Shown: in pieces, positions 18,573 to 27,497 of the stretch
Numbering within the stretch: the stretch's first letter is position 1
Layout of the letters: each line of letters begins with the position of its first letter
Source: JAGDVO01 sp964590075 [NCBI: uncultured Aquificales bacterium]
GTDB taxonomy: Bacteria > Thermosulfidibacterota > Thermosulfidibacteria > Thermosulfidibacterales
Assembly (NCBI GenBank): GCA_964590075.1
Contig: CAZPXS010000001.1
Location: forward strand, 340,752-404,751
Reading direction: 5' to 3'
Length of the DNA: 64,000 bases
Made by a program: the position numbers and the translations under genes
The notes under the pieces: generated by a model
What the model saw: only the letters and a program-made list of their open reading frames with translations
The model's database searches: none
Told to the model about the DNA's origin: nothing

Positions 18573-19509
18573 AGGCTGGGATTCCACCCAAGGATACCGC
18601 TTCCTTAACCGCTATTAGTATCGATTCGATCACCAAACTTCTTGCCACTGTTCCTAAAATGACTGGGTTGCTCTCTTTGTTACCTGTTGAGAGTACCACA
18701 ACTATATCTCCATCGTAGGGTGTCCATACGGGATCTATTACTTCAGCCATTCCTGCCAAGGCCATTTGACCAACTCTGTAAGCTTCCCTTTTTGTTAGCT
18801 CTACCTCTGTTAGTACTACTACTATAGTTGTGTTTTTTATACCTAAATCCCTTATCTCTCTAACAATACCCCTTTCCATCATTTTTGATGTACCGATTAG
18901 CTTTTTGTTTTCATCTAAGGTTCCGGCTATTATTTCCCCCTTTTCCTTTATGTCACCAAACGCATTAACTACCGACAGAACTCCAACTCTTACTTCCCCT
19001 ATCTCCTTTTCCACGTATCCTAATCCACCTTTTGTCCCTCTTTTAGCACCGAAGAGTTTACCTACAATAGCTCCCGTTCCTGCTCCTACCGAACCTATCT
19101 CGATAACTTTACCTGCCTCTTTACAGGCCCTATAGACCTCCTCGCTACTTGGCCATATAGGGTTTCCTATGAAGAGATCGAATATGACACAGGTTGGTAC
19201 TATTGGTATGGTTAAGTTATCTATCCTTATCCCTCTACCAGTCTCTCTTAGGTATTCAACTACCCCATCCGTAGAGGATAGTCCGAAGGAACTACCGCCG
19301 GTTATAAGGAAAGCATAGATTGGGTGGCTGTTGGTGTTTAGCATGAGGGAGTCGAAATTCCTTGTACTTGGCGCTCCTCCCACTGTTAAGGCCACTCCCT
19401 TAGCAGATTCAGGGAATATGAGGATTGTAGCGCCTGTGACGTTCTCTAAATCAGTGTATTGGGCTATAAGTACGTTTTCGATACCTACGTTGTAAGTTTT
19501 ACTCTTCAT
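18550..19509 (-). CDS. P1/DmpA-family peptidase (self-processing)
   Basis: Resembles the DmpA/BapA/nylon-oligomer hydrolase family, Ntn-type enzymes that self-cleave and then act as aminopeptidases or amide hydrolases. Signatures: GGAPSTRNFDSL, ITGGSSFGLSSTDGVVEYL, GSVGAGTGAIVGKL and KGGLGY. The predicted nucleophile is Thr227 or Thr228 after Asn226 in KNTTIVVVLTE; the family uses Ser or Thr at this point. 319 aa from the ATG at 19509; a start 42 bases upstream is possible but has no ribosome site. A TATACT box lies about a dozen bases before the ATG. Substrate unknown. Confidence 0.88.
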   Translation of the reverse strand: MKSKTYNVGIENVLIAQYTDLENVTGATILIFPESAKGVALTVGGAPSTRNFDSLMLNTNSHPIYAFLITGGSSFGLSSTDGVVEYLRETGRGIRIDNLTIPIVPTCVIFDLFIGNPIWPSSEEVYRACKEAGKVIEIGSVGAGTGAIVGKLFGAKRGTKGGLGYVEKEIGEVRVGVLSVVNAFGDIKEKGEIIAGTLDENKKLIGTSKMMERGIVREIRDLGIKNTTIVVVLTEVELTKREAYRVGQMALAGMAEVIDPVWTPYDGDIVVVLSTGNKESNPVILGTVARSLVIESILIAVKEAVSLGGIPAFRDLRDT

Positions 19510-19629
19510 CTTTCTAAGGTACAGTATAATATGATATCCTGCAATATCCATAGGTACTTTTAAATATTTCCCAACTGTGATAAAAGAGGGTAGAATGTAT
19601 TGGTGTTTACATAAATAAGGAGGTGAGTT

Positions 19630-20763
19630 ATGAAAAAGTGGTTTTTATTTGCACCTGGTCCTACTCCTGTTCCACCTGAGGCGTCCCTTGCTATGGCTAT
19701 GCCAATATTACACCACAGAACTAGTGATTTTGAGGAGATTTTCCAGGAGGTTAGAGAGGGCTTAAAGTACGTGTTTCAGACGAGTAAGGACGTGATAGTT
19801 CTTGCCTCAAGTGGTACGGGTGCTATGGAAGCAGCTATTGTTAACACTCTTTCACCTGGTGATAAAGCGGTAGTGGTAAGGGGCGGTAAGTTTGGTGAAA
19901 GATGGGCTGAAATATGTGAAAGTTATGGCATTAAACCAGTATGTATAGATGTAGAGTGGGGGGAGGCTGTAAGTGTTGATGAGGTAAAGAGAGTACTTGA
20001 TGAAAATCCTGATGCTAAAGCATTATTGTGGCAGGCGAGCGAGACTTCAACCGGAGTTAAGCATCCTACCAAGGAACTTGCCGAGTTATGTAGGGAGAGA
20101 GGTATTTTGAGTATTGTGGATGGCATCACTGCTATAGGTGTTTTTGATGTAAAGACCGAAGAGTGGGGACTTGATGTTGTGGTAAGTGGCTCTCAGAAGG
20201 CCTTTATGTTGCCTCCAGGACTTGCCTTCATAACCCTTAGCGATAGGGCCTGGGAAGCTGCGAAGAGTTCCAAGTGTCCCAAATATTACTTTGATCTTAG
20301 CAAGGAGCTTAAGAATCAACTCAAGAACCAAACGGCCTACACCCCAGCTGTATCTCTAATAGTAGGATTGAGAGAAACTCTGAGGATGATAAAGAAAGAG
20401 GGACTTGAGAACGTTTTTAAGAGGCATGCTCTACTAGCCGAGGCTACAAGGGAGGCTATGAAGGCCATAGGTTTAGAGCTCTTTTCCAAGGCTCCTAGTG
20501 AAGCTGTTACGGCGGTTAAGGTGCCCGAAGGTATAGATGGTGGAAAGATCCCAAAGATGTTAAGAGAGAAGTATGGTGTTATAATAGCGGGTGGTCAGTC
20601 ACAACTTAAGGGTAAGATCTTTAGAATATCCCATATGGGTTATGTTACCAAGTTCGATCTACTTTCCGTTATAGGTGCTGTTGAGGGTGTTTTGAAGGAG
20701 CTCGGCTATAAGTTCGAGTTGGGTGCTGGTGTTAAAAAAGCACAGGAAATACTATGGAGGTAA
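19630..20763 (+). CDS. Class V aminotransferase (serine/alanine-glyoxylate type), likely in serine synthesis
   Basis: PLP enzyme of the alanine-glyoxylate/serine-pyruvate aminotransferase family. PLP-phosphate loop SSGTGAMEAA (60-69), Asp164 in IVDGITAIG and Schiff-base Lys190 in VSGSQKAFMLPPG are present. 377 aa. It is four bases upstream of serA, so it probably supplies the transamination step of phosphoserine synthesis, as class V enzymes do in several thermophiles lacking classical serC; serine-glyoxylate activity is an alternative. Good AAGGAGG before ATG. Confidence 0.9.
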   Translation: MKKWFLFAPGPTPVPPEASLAMAMPILHHRTSDFEEIFQEVREGLKYVFQTSKDVIVLASSGTGAMEAAIVNTLSPGDKAVVVRGGKFGERWAEICESYGIKPVCIDVEWGEAVSVDEVKRVLDENPDAKALLWQASETSTGVKHPTKELAELCRERGILSIVDGITAIGVFDVKTEEWGLDVVVSGSQKAFMLPPGLAFITLSDRAWEAAKSSKCPKYYFDLSKELKNQLKNQTAYTPAVSLIVGLRETLRMIKKEGLENVFKRHALLAEATREAMKAIGLELFSKAPSEAVTAVKVPEGIDGGKIPKMLREKYGVIIAGGQSQLKGKIFRISHMGYVTKFDLLSVIGAVEGVLKELGYKFELGAGVKKAQEILWR

Positions 20764-20766
20764 GTT

Positions 20767-22359
20767 ATGATTAGGATACTTATTGCGGATAAGATTTCCG
20801 ATAACGCTATAAATTTACTCAAAACGGATCCTGATTTTGAGGTACACGTAAAAACTGGGCTTAAAGAGGATGAACTTGTTGAAATCATCCCGGATTATGA
20901 CGCGATAATAGTCCGTTCTGCCACTAAGGTTACGAGGAGAGTGATCGAGGCTGGTAAGAAACTCAAACTAGTAGGAAGAGCAGGCACAGGTGTTGACAAT
21001 ATCGATGTAGAGGCTGCAACCGAGAGAGGAATCATCGTTATGAATACCCCTGGAGCTAATACCGTTGCTGCTGCTGAGCACGCTATAGCCATGCTACTTG
21101 CTCTTGCTAGAAAGATCCCCCAGGCTGATGCATCAATGAAACAGGGCAAATGGGATAAGAAGAGCTTTATGGGCGTTGAGATAAGGGATAAGGTCTTAGG
21201 TATAATAGGAATAGGAAGAATTGGTTCCTATGTTGCAAAATTGGCTCAGGGCCTTCAGATGCGTGTAATAGCTTATGATCCCTATATTTCTGAAGAGGCT
21301 GCAAAGCAATTGGGTGTTAGGCTTGTTTCGCTGGATGAACTATTAAGCGAGGCTGACTTTGTCTCTATCCACTCACCCTTGACCAAGGAGACAAGGCATC
21401 TGTTGAATAAAGAGAAATTGCTCAAGATGAAAAAGGGAGCTTTACTCGTTAACTGTGCGAGAGGTGGTATCGTTGTGGAGAGTGATCTATATGATGTTCT
21501 GGTATCCGGCCATCTCGGTGGTGCAGCTCTTGACGTTTTTGAGGAGGAGCCACCTCCACCGGATCATCCTTTAGTTAAATTACCAAACGTGATAGCTACA
21601 CCCCATATAGGAGCAAGTACCTTTGAAGCTCAAGAGGTTGTGGGTCTCATAATTTCCCAGCAGGTTTTTGACTTTTTCAAACGCGGCATAATAAGAAACG
21701 CTGTAAACGCTCCATCTGTAAAGCCCGAGCTTGTTCCAAAGGTTGAACCTTATGTAAATCTGATTTCTAAGCTCGGTACCTTTGTTGTACAGCTCTTCGA
21801 CGGTAGAATTGATGAGTTTGAGGTTGAGTATGCTGGTGAGGTTGTGGAGGAGGGCTTACATTCACTACTCACAAATAGTGCTCTCGCCGGTATTTTGAAA
21901 CCCATACTTGGTAACGGTGTTAATTCGATTAATGCCCCCTATATAGCCAAGCAGAGGGGTATAAGGGTAATAGAGAAGAAGTCTCAGGATACGGAAGGGT
22001 ACGTTAGTTTGATAAAGATCGTATTGAGAAGTAGAGAAAAAGAGGCAAGTGTATGCGGTACCCTTATAAGGAAGAATGATCCAAGAATCGTCATGGTTAA
22101 TGGCTTCCCGGTTGAAGCTGAACCAAGGGGTTATATCCTATACTTCAGAAACTACGATAGACCCGGTGTTATAGGTAGAATAGGAACTATCCTTGGTGAG
22201 GCCAATATAAATATAGCGGGTATGAGGCTTGGTAGATTTAAACCTGGGGAAGAGGCAATAGCTCTCTTAAACGTTGATCAGCCTGTACCAGATGATCTGG
22301 TGAAAAAGATTGCGGAAATGCCAAACATAATAGAGGTCAAAATGTTAGCTTTAGATTAG
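20767..22359 (+). CDS. serA: D-3-phosphoglycerate dehydrogenase, long ACT form
   Basis: First step of serine synthesis, oxidising 3-phosphoglycerate with NAD. Domains: substrate-binding halves about 1-100 and 285-315, NAD-binding GIGRIGSYVAKLAQGLQMRV, catalytic Arg in NCARGGIVVESDL, Glu in DVFEEEPPP and His in TPHIGAST. An intervening domain (about 320-450) and a C-terminal ACT domain (YFRNYDRPGVIGRIGTIL) mark the long, serine-sensitive class. 530 aa, full length. Confidence 0.97.
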   Translation: MIRILIADKISDNAINLLKTDPDFEVHVKTGLKEDELVEIIPDYDAIIVRSATKVTRRVIEAGKKLKLVGRAGTGVDNIDVEAATERGIIVMNTPGANTVAAAEHAIAMLLALARKIPQADASMKQGKWDKKSFMGVEIRDKVLGIIGIGRIGSYVAKLAQGLQMRVIAYDPYISEEAAKQLGVRLVSLDELLSEADFVSIHSPLTKETRHLLNKEKLLKMKKGALLVNCARGGIVVESDLYDVLVSGHLGGAALDVFEEEPPPPDHPLVKLPNVIATPHIGASTFEAQEVVGLIISQQVFDFFKRGIIRNAVNAPSVKPELVPKVEPYVNLISKLGTFVVQLFDGRIDEFEVEYAGEVVEEGLHSLLTNSALAGILKPILGNGVNSINAPYIAKQRGIRVIEKKSQDTEGYVSLIKIVLRSREKEASVCGTLIRKNDPRIVMVNGFPVEAEPRGYILYFRNYDRPGVIGRIGTILGEANINIAGMRLGRFKPGEEAIALLNVDQPVPDDLVKKIAEMPNIIEVKMLALD

Positions 22360-22380
22360 GTTTTTTTAGAGGAGAGGAAG

Positions 22381-23658
22381 TTGGATTTCCTACTACCTAA
22401 GGGTGTGAAGATAATACCGCCTTCCTTCGCGGATGCGAGGGAGAAGGTTAAAGAGATAATAGCTACCGTTTTTAGAAGATGGGGTTTTAGGAGGGTAGTT
22501 ACCCCTACGTTTGAGTATTACGACGATGTTTACCATAGACTGGATAAGTGGCTGGATGGGGCTATTGTGAAGATGACAGAAAGGGAGACAGGTAGGATCC
22601 TCGTTCTGAGACCCGATTTCACCCCTCAGGTGGCTAAAATAGCTTCCACGATAATGAAGGATTATCCGAGGCCTTTGAGATTGTTCTATTACGGTTTTGT
22701 TTATAGATGGCCGATAGGTGTAACCCATAAGGTGGAGAAGGAGACTTATCAGGCTGGTCTTGAGTTGATCGGTTTGGATCAGCCTGAGGCATCGAGTGAG
22801 ATGATAGCTATAGCTGTGGAATTACTCAAGGAGTTTAAGATAGAAGATTGGAGGATAGTTGTTGGTCATTCGGGCTTTATAAATTCTCTACTTACGGGGT
22901 TGAGTGAGGATAGGAAGAGCGAGGTTTTAGGTATCCTTAAGAGAAAGGAAAGAGGTAGGTTTAAGTCTATCGATATAAGTGATGCGAAACACAGAGACAT
23001 TCTTAAGGATATCTTTAGTTTTAAGGGTGGTGTTGAGGTATTGGAATATCTTTTGAAGAGGGTCGAGGGTAGGGAAGATTTATTTTCCATTGTAAGTGAG
23101 TTAAGGACTATATACGACTTTCTCGAGAGGTATAATCTAACTAAGGGGGTGGTTTTCGATCTTTCGGAGCCGAGGGGGATGTTTTATCACAACGGTTTTC
23201 TGTTTGAGGTTTTCACGGAAGGTGCGGGTCGTTCCGTTGCATTCGGTGGTAGGTATGAATCTCTTATGGAGATGTATGGTAGATATGAGCCAGCTATTGG
23301 TTTTGGTGTTAATATAGATGATATACTGGATGTTCTAGTAGCTCAGGATAGGTTACCCCTATCCTATGGTGTTGACTTTCTGATCATTGACACTACCGAA
23401 AGTAAAGACAAAGGCGTTTACTACGCATCCCTTTTAAGGTCGAAAGGTTACAACGTTGCGAGGGATATCGTAAGAAGGGATATTCCAGGTTCCATAGAGT
23501 ATGCTAAGGTCATGGGCATGAGAAAAGTTCTCATAATAACACCTGAACTTTTACAGTTGGGTAAGATCAGGCTCGTTGAGATAGATGAGGATAGGGATAT
23601 GCTTTTAGATGAATCGGTTTTCTTAAACACCTATAGCTTGGGAGGAAGGGTACTATGA
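22381..23658 (+). CDS. hisZ: ATP phosphoribosyltransferase regulatory subunit
   Basis: Histidyl-tRNA-synthetase-like protein that allosterically controls short-form HisG. HisRS-like motif 2 region LRPDFTPQVAKIASTIMKDYPRPLR and GFVYRW, with the motif 3 segment SVAFGGRYESLMEMYG. It ends with a vestigial domain rather than a full anticodon-binding one. 425 aa. TTG start with AGAGGAGAGGAAG just upstream. The gene implies a short hisG elsewhere. It is followed directly by purA, an adjacency seen in many proteobacteria. Confidence 0.92.
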   Translation: MDFLLPKGVKIIPPSFADAREKVKEIIATVFRRWGFRRVVTPTFEYYDDVYHRLDKWLDGAIVKMTERETGRILVLRPDFTPQVAKIASTIMKDYPRPLRLFYYGFVYRWPIGVTHKVEKETYQAGLELIGLDQPEASSEMIAIAVELLKEFKIEDWRIVVGHSGFINSLLTGLSEDRKSEVLGILKRKERGRFKSIDISDAKHRDILKDIFSFKGGVEVLEYLLKRVEGREDLFSIVSELRTIYDFLERYNLTKGVVFDLSEPRGMFYHNGFLFEVFTEGAGRSVAFGGRYESLMEMYGRYEPAIGFGVNIDDILDVLVAQDRLPLSYGVDFLIIDTTESKDKGVYYASLLRSKGYNVARDIVRRDIPGSIEYAKVMGMRKVLIITPELLQLGKIRLVEIDEDRDMLLDESVFLNTYSLGGRVL

Positions 23659-24935
23659 AAAGGATAGCTATCGTAGGAGCCCAATGGGGTGATGAGGGTA
23701 AGGGTAAGATTGTTGATTTTCTCGCCGAAGGTAAGGATTTGGTTGTTAGATACTCAGGGGGGCCTAACGCCGGTCATACGGTTGTAATAGATGGGAAAAA
23801 ATACATTCTACATCTCATACCCTCTGGAATTCTCAGAAGGGAGACTCTCTGTGTTATGGCGAATGGTATGGTTATTGATCCTGAGGCATTGCTGACCGAG
23901 ATGGAAGACTTGAGGTCTATGGGTGTATATATAGGGGCTGATAATCTCAAGATAAGTGAGAGTGCCCATGTTATAATGCCCTACCATAAGAAACTTGATT
24001 TTTTGCAGGAGAAGGTTAAGGGAAGTAGTAAGATAGGGACAACCCTTAAAGGTGTTGGACCCTGTTATTCTGATAAGACTGCTAGGCTTGGTATAAGGAT
24101 GGGGGATCTACTTGATCCTACCATGCTTAGGGAGAAGCTTGAGCTGTCGGTTGCGATCAAGAATGTTCTCATAAGGGAATTTTTCAACGAGGAAGGGTAT
24201 AAGGTTGATGAACTATACGAGAAAGCTATAAAGTGGGGAGAATTGTTGAAGGATCATATAACTAATACTACCGTTATCCTCAACAAGGCCCTTGAGGAGG
24301 ACAAAAGCATACTTTACGAAGGGGCCCAAGGTACTATGCTAGATATAGATCATGGAACCTATCCCTTCGTTACATCTTCCAATCCTACGATAGGTGGGAT
24401 TTTTACAGGTTGTGGTGTGGGTTTGAATGCGGTTGATACTGTAATTGGTGTTGTAAAGGCTTATACGACAAGGGTTGGTGGAGGAGCTTTCCCCACTGAA
24501 CAGGATAACGAGATAGGTTTATATATGAGGGAAAAGGGCGGTGAGTATGGTGCTACAACGGGTAGGCCGAGAAGATGCGGCTGGTTGGATCTTGTTGCCT
24601 TAAGGTATGCGGCGATGATAAACGGTATGACTCACATAGCGATAACGAAGCTCGATGTTTTAGATGGCCTTGATAGGATAAGGGTTTGCATAGCCTATGA
24701 GATAGATGGTGAAGTTGTGGATGAGTTCCCCTTATCCTACAGGAAGTTAGAGAGGGCAAAACCGATATATAAGGAGTTTGAAGGCTGGGATAAGCCTGTG
24801 AAGGGGATAAAAAATAAGAATGATCTACCTTCCAATGCGATGAGGTATATTGAGTACATCGCGGAGTCTATGGGTGTAAAGGTATTCATGGTTTCCACCG
24901 GCCCCTCAAGAGATGAGACGGTATTTTTCGATTAG
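23655..24935 (+). CDS. purA: Adenylosuccinate synthetase
   Basis: Joins IMP and aspartate using GTP to start AMP synthesis. N-terminal GTP loop QWGDEGKGKIVD, NAGHTV catalytic His, GTTLKGVGPCYSDKTAR, EGAQGTMLDIDHGTYPFVTSSN, and PTTGRPRR-like base-binding region (GATTGRPRRCGWLDL). 426 aa, full length. Overlaps hisZ by four bases. Last gene before the tRNA pair. Confidence 0.98.
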   Translation: MKRIAIVGAQWGDEGKGKIVDFLAEGKDLVVRYSGGPNAGHTVVIDGKKYILHLIPSGILRRETLCVMANGMVIDPEALLTEMEDLRSMGVYIGADNLKISESAHVIMPYHKKLDFLQEKVKGSSKIGTTLKGVGPCYSDKTARLGIRMGDLLDPTMLREKLELSVAIKNVLIREFFNEEGYKVDELYEKAIKWGELLKDHITNTTVILNKALEEDKSILYEGAQGTMLDIDHGTYPFVTSSNPTIGGIFTGCGVGLNAVDTVIGVVKAYTTRVGGGAFPTEQDNEIGLYMREKGGEYGATTGRPRRCGWLDLVALRYAAMINGMTHIAITKLDVLDGLDRIRVCIAYEIDGEVVDEFPLSYRKLERAKPIYKEFEGWDKPVKGIKNKNDLPSNAMRYIEYIAESMGVKVFMVSTGPSRDETVFFD

Positions 24936-24954
24936 TGATTTTCGCTTTGGTAAC

Positions 24955-24982
24955 TTGACAAGTTGTATCTTTATGGTATAAA
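24955..24982 (+). promoter_or_regulatory. Sigma-70 promoter for the tRNA-Gly/tRNA-Cys unit
   Basis: Perfect -35 TTGACA (24955-24960), 16-bp spacer, and -10 TATAAA (24977-24982) with an extended TGG just before it. Expected transcript start about 24989, ten bases before tRNA-Gly. Confidence 0.85.
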
Positions 24983-24998
24983 GTTTTAATCAGAGGGT

Positions 24999-25070
24999 GC
25001 GGGTGTAGCTCAGTGGTAGAGCGCCGCCTTGCCAAGGCGGAGGTCGCGGGTTCGAAACCCGTCACCCGCT
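24999..25070 (+). tRNA. tRNA-Gly (anticodon GCC)
   Basis: Complete cloverleaf: acceptor GCGGGTG pairs with CACCCGC, D-loop with TAGCTCAGTGGTAGA, anticodon stem CCGCC/GGCGG around loop TTGCCAA, T-loop GTTCGAAAC. CCA is not encoded. The GC-rich acceptor and anticodon stems fit a thermophile. Confidence 0.97.
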
Positions 25071-25082
25071 TTTTTAGTAGAT

Positions 25083-25155
25083 GGCGGCGTAGCCAAGCGG
25101 CTAAGGCAGGGGACTGCAAATCCCCCATTCCCCGGTTCGAATCCGGGCGCCGCCT
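25083..25155 (+). tRNA. tRNA-Cys (anticodon GCA)
   Basis: Acceptor GGCGGCG pairs with CGCCGCC, discriminator T as usual for tRNA-Cys, anticodon loop CTGCAAA between GGGGA and TCCCC stems, T-arm CCCGGTTCGAATCCGGG. No CCA encoded. It is 12 bases after tRNA-Gly and the two share one promoter. Confidence 0.97.
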
Positions 25156-25217
25156 TTTATGGCTTAAGGTTGGAGCGATGGATTCTCTCGGGTATCTTTG
25201 GTTCAAGGGTGAATCCT

Positions 25218-26042
25218 GTGTTTTCTTTATATAGGAAGGTTGCTGATGTTATAAGGGATGCTCAGGTTCTTGTTATAACTGCTGGTGCTGGTATGGGTGT
25301 GGATTCTGGACTTCCTGATTTTAGGGGTGAAAAGGGTTTTTGGAAGGCCTATCCTCTCTATGAGAGGTTGGGATTGAATTTCTACGATATGGCTAATCCA
25401 GAGCAGTTTGAAAGGGATCCTGCTTTTGGATGGGGTTTTTATGGGCATAGGTTGGAGATGTATAGGAAAGTGGAACCTCATGAGGGCTTTAAGATTCTGC
25501 TAAAGTGGATAGAGAGGCTGAAGCTCGACTACTTTGTCGTTACGAGCAATGTTGATGGTCATTTTCAGAAGGCAGGTTTTGATGAGTCTAGGGTTTATGA
25601 GGTACATGGTTCGATCCACTATCTTCAGTGTTTAAAACCCTGTTCCGATGATATATGGCCTAACGATGAGGATGTAAAAGTGGATTATGATACGATGAGG
25701 GCTCTCAATATTCCCCGCTGTAGGAACTGTGGTGGTGTTGCGAGGCCGAATATTTTGATGTTTGGAGACTGGTCCTGGATATCAAGGAGGACGGATACCC
25801 AGAGAAGATTGTTCTATAGTTTTCTTGAGAGACAAAAGGGAAATTCGATGGTCGTTTTAGAGATAGGTGCTGGAACTGCGATACCTACTATAAGAAGGAC
25901 AAGTGAGATGCTCGGCTATAATTACGGTGCTAAAGTTGTGAGGATAAATCCCCGTGAACCTGAGATAAGTCCACCCCATCTATCTATCCCGGAAAGAGCA
26001 TTGATAGCATTAAAGGAAATAGACTCTCTACTATTTGGTTAA
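25218..26042 (+). CDS. Sir2-family NAD-dependent protein (atypical bacterial sirtuin)
   Basis: NAD-binding sirtuin fold. TAGAGMGVDSGLPDFRG (21-37) matches the NAD loop, with MGVD replacing the usual GIS-type segment. TSNVDGHFQKAG (109-120) stands where TQNIDxLHxxAG is usual, catalytic His130 lies in VHGSIHYLQC, and Cys138, Cys142, Cys168 and Cys171 form a likely zinc site. 274 aa. I recall this subgroup as widespread and uncharacterised; deacylase or ADP-ribosyl activity cannot be decided. GTG at 25218 has AAGGGTG at good spacing; longer frames run into the tRNA genes. No terminator separates it from tRNA-Cys. Confidence 0.85.
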   Translation: MFSLYRKVADVIRDAQVLVITAGAGMGVDSGLPDFRGEKGFWKAYPLYERLGLNFYDMANPEQFERDPAFGWGFYGHRLEMYRKVEPHEGFKILLKWIERLKLDYFVVTSNVDGHFQKAGFDESRVYEVHGSIHYLQCLKPCSDDIWPNDEDVKVDYDTMRALNIPRCRNCGGVARPNILMFGDWSWISRRTDTQRRLFYSFLERQKGNSMVVLEIGAGTAIPTIRRTSEMLGYNYGAKVVRINPREPEISPPHLSIPERALIALKEIDSLLFG

Positions 26043-26076
26043 TTTTAGTAAAAGATCACCTATTAGTTTTGTTCGT

Positions 26077-26082
26077 TATAAT
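26077..26082 (+). promoter_or_regulatory. Candidate -10 element for rmuC
   Basis: Consensus TATAAT in the 58-bp AT-rich gap between the sirtuin gene and rmuC, about 18 bases before the ATG. No convincing -35 hexamer lies at the right distance. Confidence 0.4.
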
Positions 26083-26100
26083 TAATTTTTGGGGGAGCTT

Positions 26101-27432
26101 ATGGTTGAGGTTTTAATCGGGGGTGTGCTTGTTTTACAGGTGGTTATCGTTACTCTTTTGGTACTTAGGCATCCGTCTAATCTCATCAATACCATAATGG
26201 ATCTCTTAAGACAAAATCTTGATAGGATAAGGGAGTTAGAGACAACATTGAGGAATTACAGGGAATTTAACGAGATGTTTGAGAAAAGTTTAAAGGATGA
26301 GGTTAGGCGAAGTAGGGAAGAGATAAATTCCTCTATTCATTCCTTTATCAGTAACATCACAGAACAGTTTAAGCTGTTTTCTGGCATGCAAAATGAACAG
26401 TTAGAGTCCTTTTCCAAACAGCTCGTTGATTTGATTAAAATTACCGAGAGTAGGTTGGAAGATGTTAGAAAGACCGTAGAAGAAAGGTTAAGATTGTTAC
26501 AGGATGAGAATTCTAAGAAACTGGAGGAGATAAGGGAGATAGTCGATAAAGAATTACATTCTACCCTCGAGAAAAGACTCGGTGAATCCTTCAGACTTGT
26601 GAGCGAGAGATTAGAACAGGTTTATAAGGGACTTGGCGAGATGCAGGCTCTCGCATCCGATGTGGGTGACTTAAAGAAGGTACTTTCAAATGTAAAGACT
26701 AGAGGTGTGTTTGGTGAGGTACAGCTTGGTGCAATTTTAGAGCATATTCTTACTCCTGATCAGTATGATAAGAACGTTAGTGTCAAGGAACATAGTAAAG
26801 AGAAGGTTGAATACGCTATTAGGATACCGAATAAGAATGGTGATGGCTTTGTTTATCTTCCTATTGATGCTAAGTTCCCGATGGAATACTACAATAAACT
26901 TATAGATGCCTATGATTCTGGGAATCCTAAGGAGATTGAAGAAGCGGCTAAGAAGCTCGAACAAAAGATTAAGGAACTTGCCAAGGATATAAGGGATAAG
27001 TACATAGACCCTCCTAATACAACCGACTTTGCCATAATGTTTTTACCCACCGAGAGTCTATATGCTGAAGTTCTCCGTAGACCTGGTTTACTTGAGACAC
27101 TTCAGAGAGAATTTAAGGTAACCATAGTAGGGCCAACTACACTATGTGCCTTTTTGAATAGCTTACAGATGGGATTCAAGACGCTTGTTATCGAGAGGCG
27201 CTCTAGCGAGATATGGGAGTTATTGGGTGCTATTAAAACGGAATTCGCTAAATTTAGGGAAACTCTTGAAAAGGCTCAAAAGAAGATAAAGGAAGCTGAA
27301 AACGTGATCGCTGAGGCTACAAGAAAGACAAAGACCATAGAGAGTAAGTTATCTAGCGTACAGCAACTACCTAAGGAAGAGTCAGCTAAAATACTTGGAT
27401 TTTCTAGCGATTTCGAAGGCGACTCCGACTGA
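26101..27432 (+). CDS. rmuC: RmuC-family DNA recombination protein
   Basis: Membrane-tethered nuclease-fold protein linked to limiting rearrangements between inverted repeats. An N-terminal membrane helix (LIGGVLVLQVVIVTLLVL) precedes a long coiled coil (about 30-195). The conserved core reads RGVFGEVQLGAILEHILTPDQY, LPIDAKFPMEYYNKLIDAYD, FAIMFLPTESLYAEVLRRPGL and VVGPTTLCAFLNSLQMGF-like sequence (IVGPTTLCAFLNSLQMGF). 443 aa. ATG 26101 follows GGGGGAG by four bases; a TTG 12 bases upstream would contain the ribosome site. Confidence 0.94.
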   Translation: MVEVLIGGVLVLQVVIVTLLVLRHPSNLINTIMDLLRQNLDRIRELETTLRNYREFNEMFEKSLKDEVRRSREEINSSIHSFISNITEQFKLFSGMQNEQLESFSKQLVDLIKITESRLEDVRKTVEERLRLLQDENSKKLEEIREIVDKELHSTLEKRLGESFRLVSERLEQVYKGLGEMQALASDVGDLKKVLSNVKTRGVFGEVQLGAILEHILTPDQYDKNVSVKEHSKEKVEYAIRIPNKNGDGFVYLPIDAKFPMEYYNKLIDAYDSGNPKEIEEAAKKLEQKIKELAKDIRDKYIDPPNTTDFAIMFLPTESLYAEVLRRPGLLETLQREFKVTIVGPTTLCAFLNSLQMGFKTLVIERRSSEIWELLGAIKTEFAKFRETLEKAQKKIKEAENVIAEATRKTKTIESKLSSVQQLPKEESAKILGFSSDFEGDSD

Positions 27433-27457
27433 ATTTGGTAGAAGATTTTATTAAATA

Positions 27458-27483
27458 TTGACAATTAAAATTTATTGTATAAA
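27458..27483 (+). promoter_or_regulatory. Candidate promoter for the secreted protein and ferritin genes
   Basis: TTGACA (27458-27463) and TATAAA (27478-27483) in a 65-bp intergenic gap. The 14-bp spacer is shorter than usual and the transcript would begin close to the AGGAGG at 27486, so this is tentative. Confidence 0.4.
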
Positions 27484-27497
27484 TAGGAGGAAGTAAA

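Noticed and set aside
25013-25217. Open frames running through the two tRNA genes into the sirtuin
   Set aside because: They translate tRNA sequence; the sirtuin family starts near the GTG at 25218.
4588-26042. A link between the GcvH-like protein and the sirtuin as the known GcvH-L/SirTM ADP-ribosylation system
   Set aside because: The genes are 20 kb apart, no macrodomain or lipoate ligase gene is present, and the GcvH-like protein lacks the target lysine.
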